From positions 1 to 34,811 of the forward strand of contig JALMLS010000032.1 of the NCBI GenBank assembly GCA_038496445.1: a stretch of DNA of 34,811 nt. Direction: 5' to 3'. The notes below the pieces were generated by a model. It was not told the origin of the DNA, ran no database searches, and saw only the letters and a list, made by a program, of their open reading frames with translations. Shown here piece by piece: positions 19,742-31,443 of this stretch. Positions within the stretch are counted from its first letter, which is position 1, and each line of letters starts with the position of its first letter. Made by a program: the position numbers and the translations under genes. This DNA is from Trichosphaerium sp. ATCC 40318 (lineage: Eukaryota > Discosea > Flabellinia > Trichosidae).

Positions 19742-20903
19742 ATGTTCCAATATCTTCGTAAGACGATAGGCGGTCGCGATGGCGCAGATTACGTCGATCC
19801 TATTCTACAAGCTAAAATTGAAGAGCTAGACCTTTACACTATTTCTCTTATGGCTCCAGCACAACAATTACAGATTTTCCTTAATCTGTTGGAAATAGTT
19901 GAATACGAGCCAAGCTTCGTTGCCAATAACGTGTACACCATAGATCAGATAGGCGAATTAAATACCAAATCGCTTGATATTATGGGAATAACCGACGCAA
20001 CGCATCGGCGACATATATTACAAGCTGCAAAGCATATAAAAGAGAACAAGGTATGCGACATGTCATTTTAACGGCTTTTGTTTCCAAATCTAATTTAGAA
20101 GTAGAAACCAGCTGTAGCACCACCTCCTGTTAATCCTTACTACGTATCATCACCAGTGGTAGCACAACAAGCTCCACAACAATCGCCTGTTCCTTCAGCT
20201 CCGCCACAAAATCAAACAGTTCCTCCAGAGCCTCAAACAAACCAATCAGGTATCTCTGCTGCGATAGGAAGAGGGTAAGCTCTTTTTCAAATAAACAAAC
20301 AAGTCGATCGTCAAACTCAAGCGCTTACTCTCTTTGAAGGATAGGAAACTCCATATCTTGGTTAGTATCAAACGACAAGGTACAAAAACAAGTTGGAGCG
20401 AGTGTCAGCGAAGCTGCAAAGGATCCCAGGAACCAACAAATGGTCTGCGAAGCAGCAGGTTAGGAGAAAACTGAAACATTTTCATTTTCATCGAAATCGA
20501 TTTTTCTTATTTACAGACTTCCTGACTTGTTTTCTGTATAGCTCAGCAAAGCAATGATGGGTTCTTTAGTAACTTGATGAGGTCTAAGAGCGTTCAAGGC
20601 GCAGTACGTCTCTTTTTTTGAGGAAAACAAAAAAAGTTCTTTTTGTTCCATTTTTCCGCATCTTATACGCTTTAAAAGGTCGGTTCGGCAATATCAAAGG
20701 CTGCTAGTGATGAAAGAGTACAAAAGGAAGCTGGAGCTATGCTTTCAAGGGCAGCTAATGATCCTGAAGTCAGGAAGAAGTTTTTTTCTGTTGTTGGTAC
20801 TGTTGCGCGTGCAGGTGCATCTATGGGTGCTGCTGCTTTTTCTATGGCTGCAAATGAAGTTGTTGCGAATAATCAAAACAGTAGAGAGAATCAGAGAAAC
20901 TAA
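19742..20903 (+). CDS. SAM-domain protein with Pro/Gln-rich linker and Ala-rich tail
   Basis: Exon 1 starts MFQYLRKTIGGRDGADYVDP and holds a sterile alpha motif-like domain at roughly residues 60-105: YTIDQIGELNTKSLDIMGI, then THRRHILQAAKHIKEN. SAM domains form homo- or hetero-oligomers in signalling scaffolds. The next exon (about 20105-20274) encodes a low-complexity linker rich in Pro, Gln, Val and Ala (VAQQAPQQSPVPSAPPQ). Three more exons follow: IGNSISWLVSNDKVQKQVGA, then SNDGFFSNLMRSKSVQGA, then VGSAISKAASDERVQKEAGA. The last exon ends in the Ala/Gly-rich, membrane-like segment FFSVVGTVARAGASMGAAAF. The pattern 'V-Q-K-x-x-G-A...S-x-A-A-x-D-P' occurs twice, so the C-terminal part may be an internal duplication. 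The stop at 20901-20903 lies 107 bp from the convergent nuclease-like gene. Confidence 0.7.
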
Positions 20904-21009
20904 GAAATCGAATCCATCCAGAAACAGGATTTTTTTTCTTTTTTTTTTCTTCAAGTTTCTTGGCGCTTTGATGCCCGTGGGAGCTGAAGAAATTGGGTGT
21001 TTGGTTTCT

Positions 21010-24000
21010 TTAATTTGTATTTGATAGAGCTATAGTATAGTCTGATGGTTGACGAGGAGTCATTAGTTTTAAAGGAGTTTCTACGCTCGAGAGTTAAATC
21101 AAAGAAAAAAAAAGATGAAAAAAAAAAAGAACATACTAAAGACGCTTGCGTTGTACGCCACAAGTGGTTTCGCATGTGGCTGTAATGTAATAGATAAACT
21201 TGGTTTATATTTTTTAATAGTAGCAGCTATTGATTCTGAGTCTCCTTGCCACCAGTACGGAATTAGAATCAATGTGATGCCTAATATAAAAACGTGAGAA
21301 AGTATAAAAAAAAATTAACACAATTTCTCTAAAAACACAGCCGTTCACTTGAGTACACGTGTACTGAATCGGATGCCAAATGAAATTTTTTGTTGGAAAG
21401 TTTGAAAAATGGACATTGTCAGAAAAATAAAACAAAGGGTTGCCACCCTTTGGCAATGAGGTGGGTGTTTTCTCCTTTTCTTTTTTTTTTTTTTTTTGGT
21501 GCATTTTTTTCAAAATCAGATTAAAGTCTTTTAGTTGTACCGATATCAATACACAGTTGTTGTTTCTCCTCATCATGTGCTTCACGTGTACCCACATTAA
21601 GGCCTTCAGGAAATACTTCATTATAATGTTGTTGTCCTTATCAGAGAGTAAATGGTTTTAAGAGTTTAAATGGGCTTGTTTTTACCTTGGTATTCGAATG
21701 CTAAGTTCAAGTCTGCTACAAATATGTCTAAGGTAAATGAGGACGTTTGACCATGACCAATAAGAAACTCTTCCTCAACATGACTATCAGGTAAAATGGT
21801 CTTAACACACTCAAGCAATCGCCTTGGGAAGAAGTGTTTGTAACGAAAAGAAAAAATAAGAAAAAAAGAGGAAAATACCATTGAGCAGCTCGTGCGTTTC
21901 TTTTATAAAATTTACTCCAATCCCATTTGAAATAAGGATCAATAAGTTCTAGAGAATGTGGAAATGATTTAACAAAAGAACTAGATCCCCATGTTGCCAA
22001 TTCATCCTTTGACACTCTGTACCTATAAAAAACTTTATAAAAAACAAACAAAAATCTGTTCCTTGCAATTTCTCTTTGTAGTAGTTTGATTAAGGGGTCA
22101 CGCCCCTTAAATAACGATTTTGTATTATGTACATTATAGTACATTTGTACCACAACTTTCAAGCCTTACAAGCAAAATTTTTGTTGAGGGATAAGAAAAT
22201 AAAAGTTTTTTCTTGCAGAAAAAAAATAGCAGCTTACCAACTCTCTGATGTAGTTATCCCCAAGAAGTTTTTAATTTTCTTCAAGTAACCAAAATCAGTT
22301 ATTGGTACTGTATATCCTTTGAATACCCTTGATATAGCATTTGCAATAGATTTATACCTAAGGTACAAGTGATTAAACACTGACTTAAAAAATAATTCGG
22401 AAAAACAGTTTCAAAGTGTCGTTTCACTGACAAACCGCAAAGCGTTGTTTAGATGAACATAAATAAAAGTACACAGTGTTGATAAATGTATTAGGTTCAA
22501 CCTACTGCGTTTTGTTTTGTGTGATACGCGTGGTTGTACTTTTTTTTGGAATCCAAAGTTAAGTTACCTTCTTATTATTAAGCCGCCTCCAGTTTTTCTG
22601 ATAACATCGCTATTAGTCAATGCTAATTGTTCTAAATCTTTTATATTCAGTTTCTTTGCAATATCATTTAGCCGGTCAACTTGTGTATCAATGTCATTCC
22701 AATTTTTATTAACACCAATGCGTCTTTTAATAAAGCAGTTAAAAAACTAAAATTAAAGAAAAAAAATCTGATCATGATTTTTTGGTTGATTTGTAGTACG
22801 TTATCTTGGAAGTATTCCATTTTTCATTTGGAAATAGTCTAGATAATGCCGTGTGAAAAGATCCGTTATAATACCTAGATAAGAAGATGATAAATACGTA
22901 AAAAAAAACACATTTGAATTTAGCTGAAATGTCAAAAAATGTGTCAAAGTTTGTTCTTGGCTGAATCACTTTAATATTTGGCTCCACGTTTCATACTTGG
23001 TCTTAAGACGAAGAAAATTACACTTTTCTGGGAGTTTCTTGTTGTCTAAGACACGAAAAGTTTCTACAGATGAATCTTTGGAAGTGGGAGCAAAAAACTT
23101 CGTAAAAGAATACGCACTTTTTGATAATGTTTTGAGTATCCCGTGTTAGTATCTCGTCTTGGACTTCATGCCTTTTTTATAGTGCGGTAAGTATTTTCTT
23201 GCATTTAAATGTTTTGGTTTTACCAATGAGTTATATTTGTTGCTCCACAATCACTAGCCAATTTTTTAATGTACTCTCGTTGATGAGAAAAATCATCCCA
23301 ATAATTTCGTAAAGCCAACCTTTTCTTTTGTAAGAAAAAACAAAGAATAGTCAAAAACAATGCGTTCAAAGGGATGTCTGATTAGAAGAAATATTCAAGG
23401 GCGCGTATATGGAAAAAAGACAGCAACGGCAAGTGACGTCCAGATGAGCTTTTCATCAAAACTTTTTGACTGTGACGATTTTACTTATTTTTTTTTTAAT
23501 GACCATTTTCTTGACAATTGCACATCTTTGACGTACTTGAACTTCCAATCTTCCCAATAAAATTCAGCGTATATATGCTTAAGTGCGTTTTCAATTGACC
23601 CTTTATATCTAGGAACATAAGAAACTACAGTAGAAAAAAAAGAGAAAAGGTAGGTACATCTTAAGCACTGAGCTCGCTAAATCCCTGATTTCCCAGTGTG
23701 CTGTAATGTACCAATCTGAATATAACTTTATACCAAGACGTATAGCTATAGAATCGAACAACTGACGCTGTGTTGACAGATCTCTCCGTTGTTTGCTTGG
23801 AATCCAACTAAAGGACGAATTAAATACAAAATTGAAAACAAACCCAAAAAAAAGAAAAAAAAAAGAAAAAACTAATACGATAATAGAGAGGACTCTAAGA
23901 TTCCACTATAATTATATTTCATAGCTATATATATATATATAGGAAAGAGTCGATTCTATCATATAATTGAAAATAGAGAGCGAGTGTAACAAAGTATTTG

Positions 24001-24640
24001 ACTTGGGAACAGAAAAGCCAATTGAAGCAAAAACAAAATCTGAAGAACAAAAAAAAAGGTACTCAGTCCACATACTCTAAACGAAGGTCATCCCAATTAT
24101 GCTGAGGGTAAAGACTACTAAGAGTCTTTGCCATAGAACCATCATACGACCTAGAAGTTGGCTTAGACAGCTGTTTTTCTGCTGTCACTTACTTCCTAAC
24201 GATAGAGCTACCTCCGTTAATATGTACATCGTAGCTAGAGACGAAGTTCCATTCGTCAAGAAGTTTTACGTTCAACTTTTGGCCAATCTCATCAAATCTA
24301 TTTCTTTGATGGTCTATTCGACTCCAATATTGCTTTGGCACGCGTCTGGACAAGAGATTAGTTGATTTCTGGGGTTTAGGGGTTTTTTGGCTGTACGTGA
24401 AGTTTAGCGAACGCCATGGATATTCTGGAAAGGTGGCGCTCAGGGTTCGAGATAGAGAACCATTGTAGCTGCTTCTGTTTGAGTGTCAATTCGAAAAAGT
24501 AATCTGTACCGTTGCAAAGCACTCACACCAGCGCTTGATGTGATATCGTTTGCTGATTTAGTGTACCAAACATCCAGAACGTGTACACGTTCTTTTTGTC
24601 CAATTTCGTTAAATACTACTCTATGTTGCGCTCTTACGCC
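21010..24640 (-). CDS. Multi-repeat protein with C-terminal PD-(D/E)XK-like nuclease domain
   Basis: Read on the minus strand, at least five degenerate units of about 60-70 residues follow one another. Each has the form 'W-x-x-x-x-x-Q-R-x-x-x-x-x-I-x-x-K-L-x-(I/V)...D-W-Y...I...G-G...(Y/R)-Y-N-G-S-(x)2-(A/T)-L-x-x-x-(Y/F)-P-(x)2-x-W'. Examples: WYTKSANDITSSAGVSALQR with SYNGSLSRTLSATFPEYPW; QYWSRIDHQRNRFDEIGQKL with YDGSMAKTLSSLYPQHNW; LSTQRQLFDSIAIRLGIK with YKGSIENALKHIYAEFYW; YYNGSFHTALSRLFPNEKW; DTQVDRLNDIAKKLNIKDL. The end is nuclease-like: SFTLDIFVADLNLAFEYQGQ (D...E-x-Q), QHYNEVFPEGLNVGTREAHD, EEKQQLCIDIGITLILIPYW, stopping at 21010. I recall the EYQGQQHY and GITLI-x-I-PYWW signature from poorly characterised proteins of protists and arbuscular-mycorrhizal fungi. 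Short exons with long A/T-rich introns; the N-terminus before 24640 is unresolved, as are some joins near 23000-23130. Confidence 0.7.
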
Positions 24641-24952
24641 TACAAAGCGTTACAACAACTTTACACAATCTGAAATGCTACAAATTTGTTAAATGACATT
24701 CTCTTACTTGCTGAATATGCTCTCATCTAGAACTAAGCACAACTACACTATTCAAATCCATTGTAGTTTAAATACAACTCGACAGAACGTAACGGTATTA
24801 TTAATGGGTTCCACGAGCTCTTATTCCCTTCAGATTAAATGTGAAACACAGTGTATTGCTGTGGCGCTCTTTTTAGCACCCGACAAACTCTCGGGTGAAA
24901 AACGAACAATTTGAGTCAACCTCTATCACCATTTCATCTGACGTGTGACACC

Positions 24953-26445
24953 ATGGACCCACTGTATGTGGTAAAGATGATAGGCGTGTATATCATGGCC
25001 GTACTATTCTTTATAATGATTTGTGCCATGCCTACGATCCTAACAGTCTCTACTATCCTTATATCGCCTCTGCTGTTAATTGCGTTAAACCAAAGGCAGC
25101 TACAGATCGTGTACTGCCGCGTAGCAGAGTTTTATTTCCCTGTCATGGACTGGCTCCTTGAAGAATGGGGTGGTAGCCGTCTACACTTCTCTGGTGATGA
25201 TATACCGGAACAAGAGGATGCTCTGATCTTCAGCAACCATTTAGTTGGCATAGATTGGCTTTTGATGCCTATACCTTTAGGACTGGTATGTCTTATTACA
25301 TTTAGAGCGTGTAGGCTAATTCGGGACCAGCGTAAAGGAAGAGTTGGCAGTCTCAAGTTTTGTGCTGCTGATTACATATTCTACATCCCTGGGTTCGGAT
25401 TGTGCATATACATGATGGGTACAGTATTTTTAAGCCGAAACTGGACTAAAGTACGTCACTTGCTTTGAATTGCCGCGTCTACGCTATGAACGCATTACAG
25501 AACCACTGCTAAGAGGTTTAGGATAAAGCTACAATGGATAAAACATTTGCCCGCCTTAAAAACAAGAAGGTACACATCACAGCCTTATAACTAAGCGTTT
25601 TGAAGCCATTTAAAGAATTTTGTGGTAAAAAAGATCATTCGTTTTTGTATTTTGTTGAAACAAGCCCATTTGTACTCTATCGCACGTATATTACTATGGA
25701 GGGCATCGGGAGGTGGGTGTTTTTGTATTTCCCAACTTTGGTAAAGTGGGGTGGGTTTTTCTCGAGTTTTACTTTATTAATTAATGCTTTTTATTAGTTG
25801 CCTTTCTGGCTTGTTTCCTACCCAGAAGGAACTCGTAAGACAGAAAAAAAGTTAAAACTAAGCCAAGATTGGGCAAAGAAAAATGATAAACACGTTTTTA
25901 ATCACGTGCTTTATCCTAGATTCAAAGGATTTGTTGGAACAGTTAAAACGATGAGGTTTGATGATTTTAATAATGATTGAAGTGTCTGACTGTTTCTTTT
26001 CAGAGATAGTGTTGATGCGCTCTATGATATAACTATTGCGTACCAAGGAGGACCATGGCATACAATGCAGTTTGTTTTAGGCATCTTGATGCGCCAGTAA
26101 GTGTTTAATTCATGAAAAGCTTTCCGCGTTTTTTTTTACTTCAACTTTGTTCACTTCATCTGTTTCTCAGCTAATGTTTCTTTAGTCCTTTTGATATACA
26201 TATAAATATCAAGAGGTACCCTATTAATGAGGTACCTAACGATACAGAAGGACTAAGAAAGTTCTTACTTGATAGATGGATTGCAAAAGAAAAACTTTTG
26301 CAGGTACAAACAACAATCTTCTTATTTTCCTTTTTTGACTTTATTCTGAACCTCTCTTTAGGATTATCATGACAATGGATGTAAATTCGAAGGCGCTCAC
26401 CCAATACCAAGAAAATTTATTGCAATGAAAACAAACTGGAACTAG
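24953..26445 (+). CDS. Lysophospholipid acyltransferase (AGPAT / lysocardiolipin-acyltransferase type)
   Basis: Membrane enzyme that moves an acyl group from acyl-CoA to a lysophospholipid. The ATG at 24953 precedes an N-terminal membrane segment (VVKMIGVYIMAVLFFIMICA). Motif I is NHLVGIDW (NHxxxxD), motif II lies around LKFCAADYIFYIPGFG, motif III is YPEGTR at about 25819-25836, and motif IV is around VLYPRFKGF. It then runs through LYDITIAYQGGPWHTMQF and ends PRKFIAMKTNWN at 26445. Seven introns; the first (25286-25330, 45 nt, GTATGTC...GACCAG) is a multiple of three with no stop, so its retention would add 15 residues. Removing it restores the usual spacing between motifs I and II. Domain order (motif IV followed by a long C-terminal part) resembles the LCLAT1/AGPAT3-5 branch rather than the short PlsC type. 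The substrate cannot be told from sequence. Confidence 0.87.
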
Positions 26446-26718
26446 TACATGACGGTATCTCCACAACCTCACGTAAATCGTTTTTTTTTATCTGAAAAAA
26501 AAAACAAAACCGAGGACAGAACACAAAAAGAAGGTCACCGTCACAACCCCAAAAGGTTTATGTCAAAAATATATTTAATTTTATGATCACGTGACATTGT
26601 TTTTGTAGTATTTCTTTCTTGTACACGTGTGTGGAATCAAACAACAAAAAAAAACTTGCAACACGTTTTTTTTTCTTTCAATCTTTTTTTTCTTTTCCTT
26701 CTTCTTTTTCTACTTTAT
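26446..26718. other. Convergent 3' spacer with pyrimidine tracts
   Basis: Between the acyltransferase (plus) and the lipid kinase (minus). It holds two CACGTG sites (around 26587 and 26623) and long T-rich runs, and no coding frame. Confidence 0.4.
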
Positions 26719-29449
26719 TTAAAGTTTATGCCTTGTATTTGATCTCTTACTCTTGGTTCTACGGTAAGGTTTATCTGATACAGGTACTGCAAGCGTAGTG
26801 GCGGATTTCTGCTTTTTTGTTTTCTTCCAAAATTTATTCTTTGATTTTCTTGTTTCCTCTCTTGAGCTCGCAGCTGCCTCCATTAAGCTTGGTGCCTCGC
26901 TAGCACTTCTGTTACGATTCTCTGAACTTGTTCGTGACTCTACAGTGGCAAAAGTAGATGCTCTAGACCTTGTAGTCTCCTCTGTTTGTCGTGGTAAGTT
27001 ATCTATTGAGGTCGTTAGTATCCAAAATCCAAGTAATCAGACCTCTACTTTTAGTGTCCTGGGCAGTCCACTTTATCCATCTACGCCATGATTCAACACC
27101 GCGAGCGATATTATTTGTTATTTGCATTCTTGCGTATCCATCTAAAACAACCACACGTGAGAAACACGTGAAAAGAGAAACAAGCTTTTTGAAACTTCTT
27201 TTTCGCTTCCAAAATTGTTTTTTTGACTTGCCTGAACGAGAGGCCATTAAAGAATTATCAGAAGTTATCCTATGTATTTAATAAATATTTAAGATTACTA
27301 TGTTAATTTCAACACTTACCAATGTCGAATATCTTTACTTGTCTTTGATTCAATGCCCTTTTTTTAAAATCTATTAATAACAACATATCAAAAAAAAAAA
27401 AAAACTGCACTATGTCTGTTACCTCAAAAAGTCGGAGTGAGAAATAAAGTAACATGCTTGAATTTCGTTTTAGTATAACCAAAGCCTCAGCACATAATGA
27501 TACGAAAATCTTCCATATTTTAAGAGATACCATCGCCTCTTTAAGCTCTAAAAAAACCCATAAGATTTGTATCTTCAAAAAAAAAAAGTTGTGTCTAACC
27601 TGGAGGAATTGCAAACCTTGGACCAATCACATTTTTCGTCTACAAAAGCGTTAATTACAGAATTAAACAACAAACATTATTAATAATTACCCTCTGTTCA
27701 AAATTATGGCCTAGATCCACGTGATATATGTAGTGCTTAGTCTAATAAACAATGAATAAATCCAATTTTTTTTACTCCAATCGTCGTACAGTAGAAACCA
27801 AAATATTATCTGGATGGCTATCACGAATACCCAGAACCTTGTGTTCAGTAAGCCACGAATACCAATATTATATCCATTTATACTACTATAAACCGTACCC
27901 ATCTGGCGGTATATCCACCGGCTGCTGAAGCAATGAATGTATCACGCTGTTCGGGTGAAAGAGTTGCCAAAAATTGTTTCCAATTTACTTTCATCACAGG
28001 TAAGCAATCAGGAATAAACTCAATCCAACCAGAGTTTACGCTTAATAAAAAGCGTTAATCAACGCAACGGATTGTAAATTTTTTTAACACGTGGGAATCA
28101 CGTGAGTTTCACAAAAACCCCGAAAATGCAGCTAAAATATTTTTTTGTACCTCGCCGGCATTACTCTGTATTGTTGTACAAATGGTTTTAAAGGCATATT
28201 AGAGTTCTCCCACATACGATTCATTATGAATTGTAGACTATGCATTAAGAAATCCTGGCTTAGTTTATCATCAGTTTTCCAAACAAGTTTCGAAATAGTC
28301 TTATTCTTTCTCCTAACAAAAAAAAAAGTTAACAAACAATACCAGAAATTCTACAAGTTATTCACGTGTTATGAAAAAAAACTACAAAACTGCATATGTG
28401 ATGGTTAGTTGAACTATATTTATAGGTACCTGAATTCCACTAGAAGAGGTTTAGTACTGCTTTTGATTACTTGAAGTATAACTGCTTCTTCAACAGAATA
28501 TCCAGTGAATGGTTCAACAATAGGATCTGTTAACTCGATGACATCTCCTTTAGAGCATTGTGCAAGATGACTCTCGAATTCTCTTAGGTTTCTTAGACCA
28601 TCACTTATGATCCACGTCAGGTGCGTGTTTTGAAAACCGTAGCCAATCATCTTGAGCCTGTGTTGTTCATCAAAAATCTGTTATCACGTTTTGTCTTTTT
28701 TTTGCGAAATGTTTGTATGTATGTACCAATATATCTGACATCCTAGGAGAGGTTCTTCTCCTACACGAACAGCCAAGTTCTTAAGAATGGTATCGTATAC
28801 TTTATCATCTTCTGTAGCTTCCAGGAATCGGATAATGAGAGGCTAAGTAAAAAAACAGTAAGTCGTTTTACTCAAATTTTTTTTGATTGAGTTTTTTATC
28901 GTACCATGTACCAATACAATTGGTTTGTTGTCATACCGAGTATAGCCTTAGGTTCTTAAACAAGGGTAAGTTAAAATCCAAAAAGGAAAAAACTGCGCAA
29001 GCACAACTAGCGACGAAAGAAAAAAAAAAAAAAAAAATCAAAAAAACTAACTGCTTACAACAAAAAAATTGAAAGAGCGTTTCTTTGGCTCACCTAGAAT
29101 ATCGTTCGTATACTGAAACATAAATAACCCATCTTTTACCTTCCCTCTACGTCTCTTCTTCCTAACACATACTGATTTATCCCATCCACATAGTACTACA
29201 CCAGTAGAAAGTTCTTTAAGCGCCTTAACAAAAAAAAAATAAATAACTAATTTCAAACTTCTTTTTTTGAGTTTAAAACACGTGATATCAGATAAAAATA
29301 TAACAATTCGGCGTATTTAAGAATTAATTAAAGGCGTTTTTACGTACTTGTTGTACTTTATTTCTAACTTGTTCGTTATCGTGATCAAGTAATGTAATAA
29401 GTTCTAATATTGGTTTAGGTATTTTTTTAGCTCCTTCCGTTGCTTCCAT
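26719..29449 (-). CDS. PI3K/PI4K-family lipid kinase-like protein with basic C-terminal tail
   Basis: Starts at 29449 (MEATEGAKKIPKPILELITL, then DNEQVRNKVQQ), a helical region like the PIK accessory domain, continued by PLIIRFLEATEDDKVYDTIL and EPLLGCQIYW. The kinase part begins with VEEAVILQVIKSSTKPLLVE. The probable ATP-lysine region and helix are LVWKTDDKLSQDFLMHSLQF, with MNRMWENSNMPLKPFVQQYR next. The catalytic loop is VLGIRDSHPDNILVST and the metal loop YHVDLGHNFEQR, followed by RFAIPPG. The family's usual G-D-R-H-N-D-N and H-I-D-F-G are thus D-S-H-P-D-N and H-V-D-L-G here. After a helical end (VESWRRWIKWTAQDTK) an in-phase intron with a clear branch site TACTAAC leads to a Ser/Thr/Lys-rich tail ending PYRRTKSKRSNTRHKL at 26719, possibly a nuclear or membrane-binding signal. 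The essential Asp, His and Asn are kept, so activity is likely. The class within the family is not clear. Confidence 0.8.
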
Positions 29450-29857
29450 TGTTGTAATTTCTCAAAACGAATGAAAACGTGATAAATCACATGGTTTACA
29501 AATACAGACGTGCTCAGAGGTTTTGAGCGCTATTGATTAGGCGCAACTATAAGCTGTACTTACTTACAGGCGTTTAAAGGCTAAAAACTACGAAAGCTGC
29601 ATGTTGCGGTTTAATTTTCTCAATTCACATTGTGTCCCAATCCTACTCGAAACAAAAAATACCTTCTGAAGCTTCTCGCATATCATTGATGTAAATGAAA
29701 GTTAAGTATCAGCACGTGCAATAGAATGGCTGGATGGAGTGAACCAATGAACGTTTTTTACACTCACAACCACTTGATGGTGTTATGAGAGTAACTCTGA
29801 GTATTACAGATAAAGTTGATGTTCTGATATCTTAGGAATTTTTCGATGGCAAGTTCT
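29450..29857. other. Spacer between two minus-strand genes
   Basis: About 400 bp without a coding frame of note; one CACGTG near 29715. It should contain the lipid-kinase promoter and the methyltransferase 3' end. Confidence 0.4.
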
Positions 29858-31384
29858 TTATTTTTTAAGCTTTGCAAGCTCTTTAATATGACTTGGTCCA
29901 ATACCACAGCATCCACCGATTATAGTAAAACCTCTTTCATCATTCCATCCTTTGGACACAGACAAATAATCTTCCTACAAAAGAAAAACAATATGAGATT
30001 TTTTTTAAAGAAAAAAATCCCAAAAACCATAAACCCCCTCCAATTGTGCTGACGTATAAAAGTATACAAACATAATATATCATTGAAAATACTTGTGTGT
30101 ATAATCTCTATCATTTAAAAACACCACGAAACCCTCATATGTCCAAGCAACCTTGTGCAAATCCAAAAAAAAAGAAAGAAAAAATTAAGAAAAAAAAAGC
30201 AGGATAAAAATATCGTACAGGAGAAATATCTCTCATTGCTCTGAAGCCGGATCCTTCGTATTCGGTTTTCTCAGGCATAGGTTCGAAAGCGTTTGCGTAA
30301 GCACCTAAGTGACAATTCTTTCCTTTAATGGCTTCTTTGAGCATAGGAACAGCACTTGTTATTGATGCGATTGAACAGCAATTGACAAGCAACCCTGAGA
30401 TCCTATCAAACCCAAATTCTTTCTCAATTTTATCCAAGGCTTCTTTAAGACTCTGACCTTTCTGGGAGAGAAATTCTAAAAGGTTTAAGAAGAAAGGTAA
30501 AATCTTAGCTTTTTGGGTTTTTTCCACTTTTTTTCGTCTTTTCAAACGAACCTGGATTGGTGTCATCAAGAGTGATGCTCAGAAGTATAGGTTTCCCTTG
30601 AGCGTGATTGTAACCAGCTTTGAGTGCTTCCAGCATCTCAGTACTATGAGACATGGTTTCGGCAATGAAGATATCAACATCTTTTGCTAAGTTCTTTGCG
30701 ATCTGTTCATTTGTAAGTAGGGTTTTTGTGTTTTCTATTTTTTGAGTTGCATGTACCAGATCGTATGTCACAACCATCTCTGATACAGGTATCATCTTAT
30801 CGGGCCTATAAGATGCTGATAGAGGTGGTAAACTACCTAAAACAAGAAAGGTAAGGCGACTTTATGGATTTTTTTTGGGAAGAAAAGTTGTTAAACTTGC
30901 CTGCGATAAGGACACCTTCTTTCTTGGCGTTTGTGCGTGCTTTTACAGCACATGTAGCAGAAAGAGCAGTAAGATCTCCAACACGATCTTGTTTGTTCAC
31001 TTTCGACAGATAGAAAGGAGTAGCTGCGTAATTCGAAGTAGTAATGATATCGGCTAATCAAAACAAAAACAAAATTAGAAAGTGGCGTTCTACGCCACGT
31101 GACTTTTTTGAATTTTGTTGAAAAGAACCTCCAGCTGCTATGTAGTCTTCATGTACTTTAGTTACAGCGCTTGGTTGCTTTAGAAGAGCTGCAGATGACC
31201 ATATCTCAGTGTCGCAAAGAGAAGGATCTCTACCCTAAAGAAAAGCGAAAAACTTGTGAAAAACTAGAAAGGCCAAGAAATAAACGCGAGAAACGTCTTT
31301 ATTAGGTTGGAATTACTCTATTCTGATACATACCTTGAGTTCGCGACCCATACCACCGTCTAGAACGTAGAAAGCTTTATTCAT
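29858..31384 (-). CDS. Homocysteine S-methyltransferase family enzyme
   Basis: A soluble zinc enzyme transferring a methyl group, typically from S-methylmethionine or betaine, to homocysteine to give methionine. Six exons give about 300 residues. Exon 1 (31334-31384) is MNKAFYVLDGGMGRELK, with the family's D-G-G-M/A-x-x-x-x-L start. Next come GRDPSLCDTEIWSSAALLKQ and ADIITTSNYAATPFYL, then GSLPPLSASYRPD and DVDIFIAETMSHSTEM. Zinc ligands are visible as LLVNCCS and, near the C-terminus, IIGGCCGIGPSHIKELAKL. The length and all three Cys positions fit an active enzyme. The exon ending GVLIA is followed by CAG|GCAAGT, so that intron is of the GC-AG type. It is divergently arranged with the small frame at 31444. 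Confidence 0.92.
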
Positions 31385-31443
31385 TTGTCAAACTTGATTA
31401 AAATAGTGTTAAGCGGTTGATTACGCTTGTATTTGATGATTTA

